Positions 63,742 through 64,000 of a DNA stretch of 64,000 bases are shown here, piece after piece. The notes below the pieces were generated by a model. The model searched no databases and was not told the origin of the DNA. It saw only the letters and a list, made by a program, of their open reading frames with translations. A program made the translations under genes and the position numbers. Origin of the DNA: Streptococcus sp. 29896 (GTDB taxonomy: Bacteria; Bacillota; Bacilli; Lactobacillales; Streptococcaceae); assembly GCF_032594915.1 (NCBI RefSeq), contig NZ_CP118733.1, positions 2,046,001-2,110,000 of the forward strand. Reading direction: 5' to 3'. The number at the start of each line of letters is the position of its first letter. Positions within the stretch are counted from its first letter, which is position 1.

Positions 63742-64000
63742 TTATGCATTGAGTCGGTAACCTGCTCCCCAAACCGTTTCAATCAAATCTGCTCCCAGCT
63801 TATCCCTCAATCGATTGATATGGACCGTTACTGTTGCACTATCGCCTACATAGTCATAGCCCCAGATTGTCTCAAACAGTTGATCTTTTGAAAAGACCCG
63901 ATTGGGATGTTGGGCTAGGTGGGCAAGTAATTCAAACTCCCTATTGGGCAACTTGATCGGCTGCCCTGCTTTTTCTACCTTCCAACTCTCCAAATAAATC
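63742..64000 (-). CDS. OmpR/PhoB-type response regulator, C-terminal part
   Basis: The gene continues past the right edge; 86 codons are visible. They form a winged-helix Trans_reg_C domain: IKLPNREFELLAHLAQHPNRVFSKDQLFETIWG, DSATVTVHINRLRDKLG and the final VWGAGYRLNA. The receiver domain lies outside the window. Which two-component system it belongs to cannot be told. Confidence 0.9.
   Translation of the reverse strand, partial: IYLESWKVEKAGQPIKLPNREFELLAHLAQHPNRVFSKDQLFETIWGYDYVGDSATVTVHINRLRDKLGADLIETVWGAGYRLNA

Overview
The window is a stretch of Streptococcus chromosome, most likely S. suis or a close relative. That assignment rests on gene content and order (folC-comRS, cinA-recA, mutL-ruvA, mutS-argR/argS, malQ/malXFGA-malR, nrdI, aspS, rpsD, dnaB-rplI-gdpP, mnmG, mnmA, sdaAB-sdaAA) and on the low-GC codon usage. 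No search could be run. No rRNA, tRNA or CRISPR array was seen.

Left part (1-17.9 kb): competence, recombination and repair, nearly all on the minus strand. A comR-type regulator is followed by a 21-residue comS-like pheromone gene whose promoter carries a perfect ComR box. Close by are cinA-recA behind a com-box-like site, spx, ireB-yqgF-DUF1292, tag, ruvA, mutL, mutS and argR. Between mutL and mutS lies a LytTR/DUF3021 regulatory pair, and a small MITE abuts the mutS stop codon. An rgg-like pseudogene and a repeat-rich intergenic region fill the space around tag.

Middle (18-39.4 kb): the maltose/maltodextrin regulon (malQ divergent from malX-malF-malG-malA-malR-pullulanase) has operators embedded in its divergent promoters. 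Next come an orphan nrdI under two NrdR boxes, yitT and aspS. They are followed by an unusual module: a BlaI-like repressor, a BlaR1/MecR1-like sensor protease with a PepSY ectodomain, a secreted double-PepSY protein, a VTC-type polyphosphate polymerase and a DUF4956 membrane protein. Copies of a CopY/BlaI-like operator sit at the promoters of this module. A family 2 glycosyltransferase and a lipoprotein FAD reductase follow.

39.5-49.2 kb: an integrated satellite-type element of about 9.7 kb, resembling a phage-inducible chromosomal island, in the 3' end of rpsD. The displaced rpsD tail (encoding N-K-M-L-stop) and the old rpsD terminator lie at its far end. It carries a tyrosine integrase, a divergent two-repressor switch with three identical operators, an excisionase-like protein, a replication initiator with iterons inside its gene, a DnaC-like loader, a few capsid-like and regulatory genes, and unidentified cargo (a DUF2335 membrane protein and several small proteins).

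Right part (49.2-64 kb): rpsD with a structured leader, veg, dnaB, rplI, gdpP, mnmG, tandem NUDIX paralogues, an HxlR/SnoaL pair, mnmA, the serine dehydratase genes, a membrane-anchored protein and the end of a response regulator. An IS3-family element has landed exactly in the loop of a shared terminator between the SnoaL gene and mnmA.
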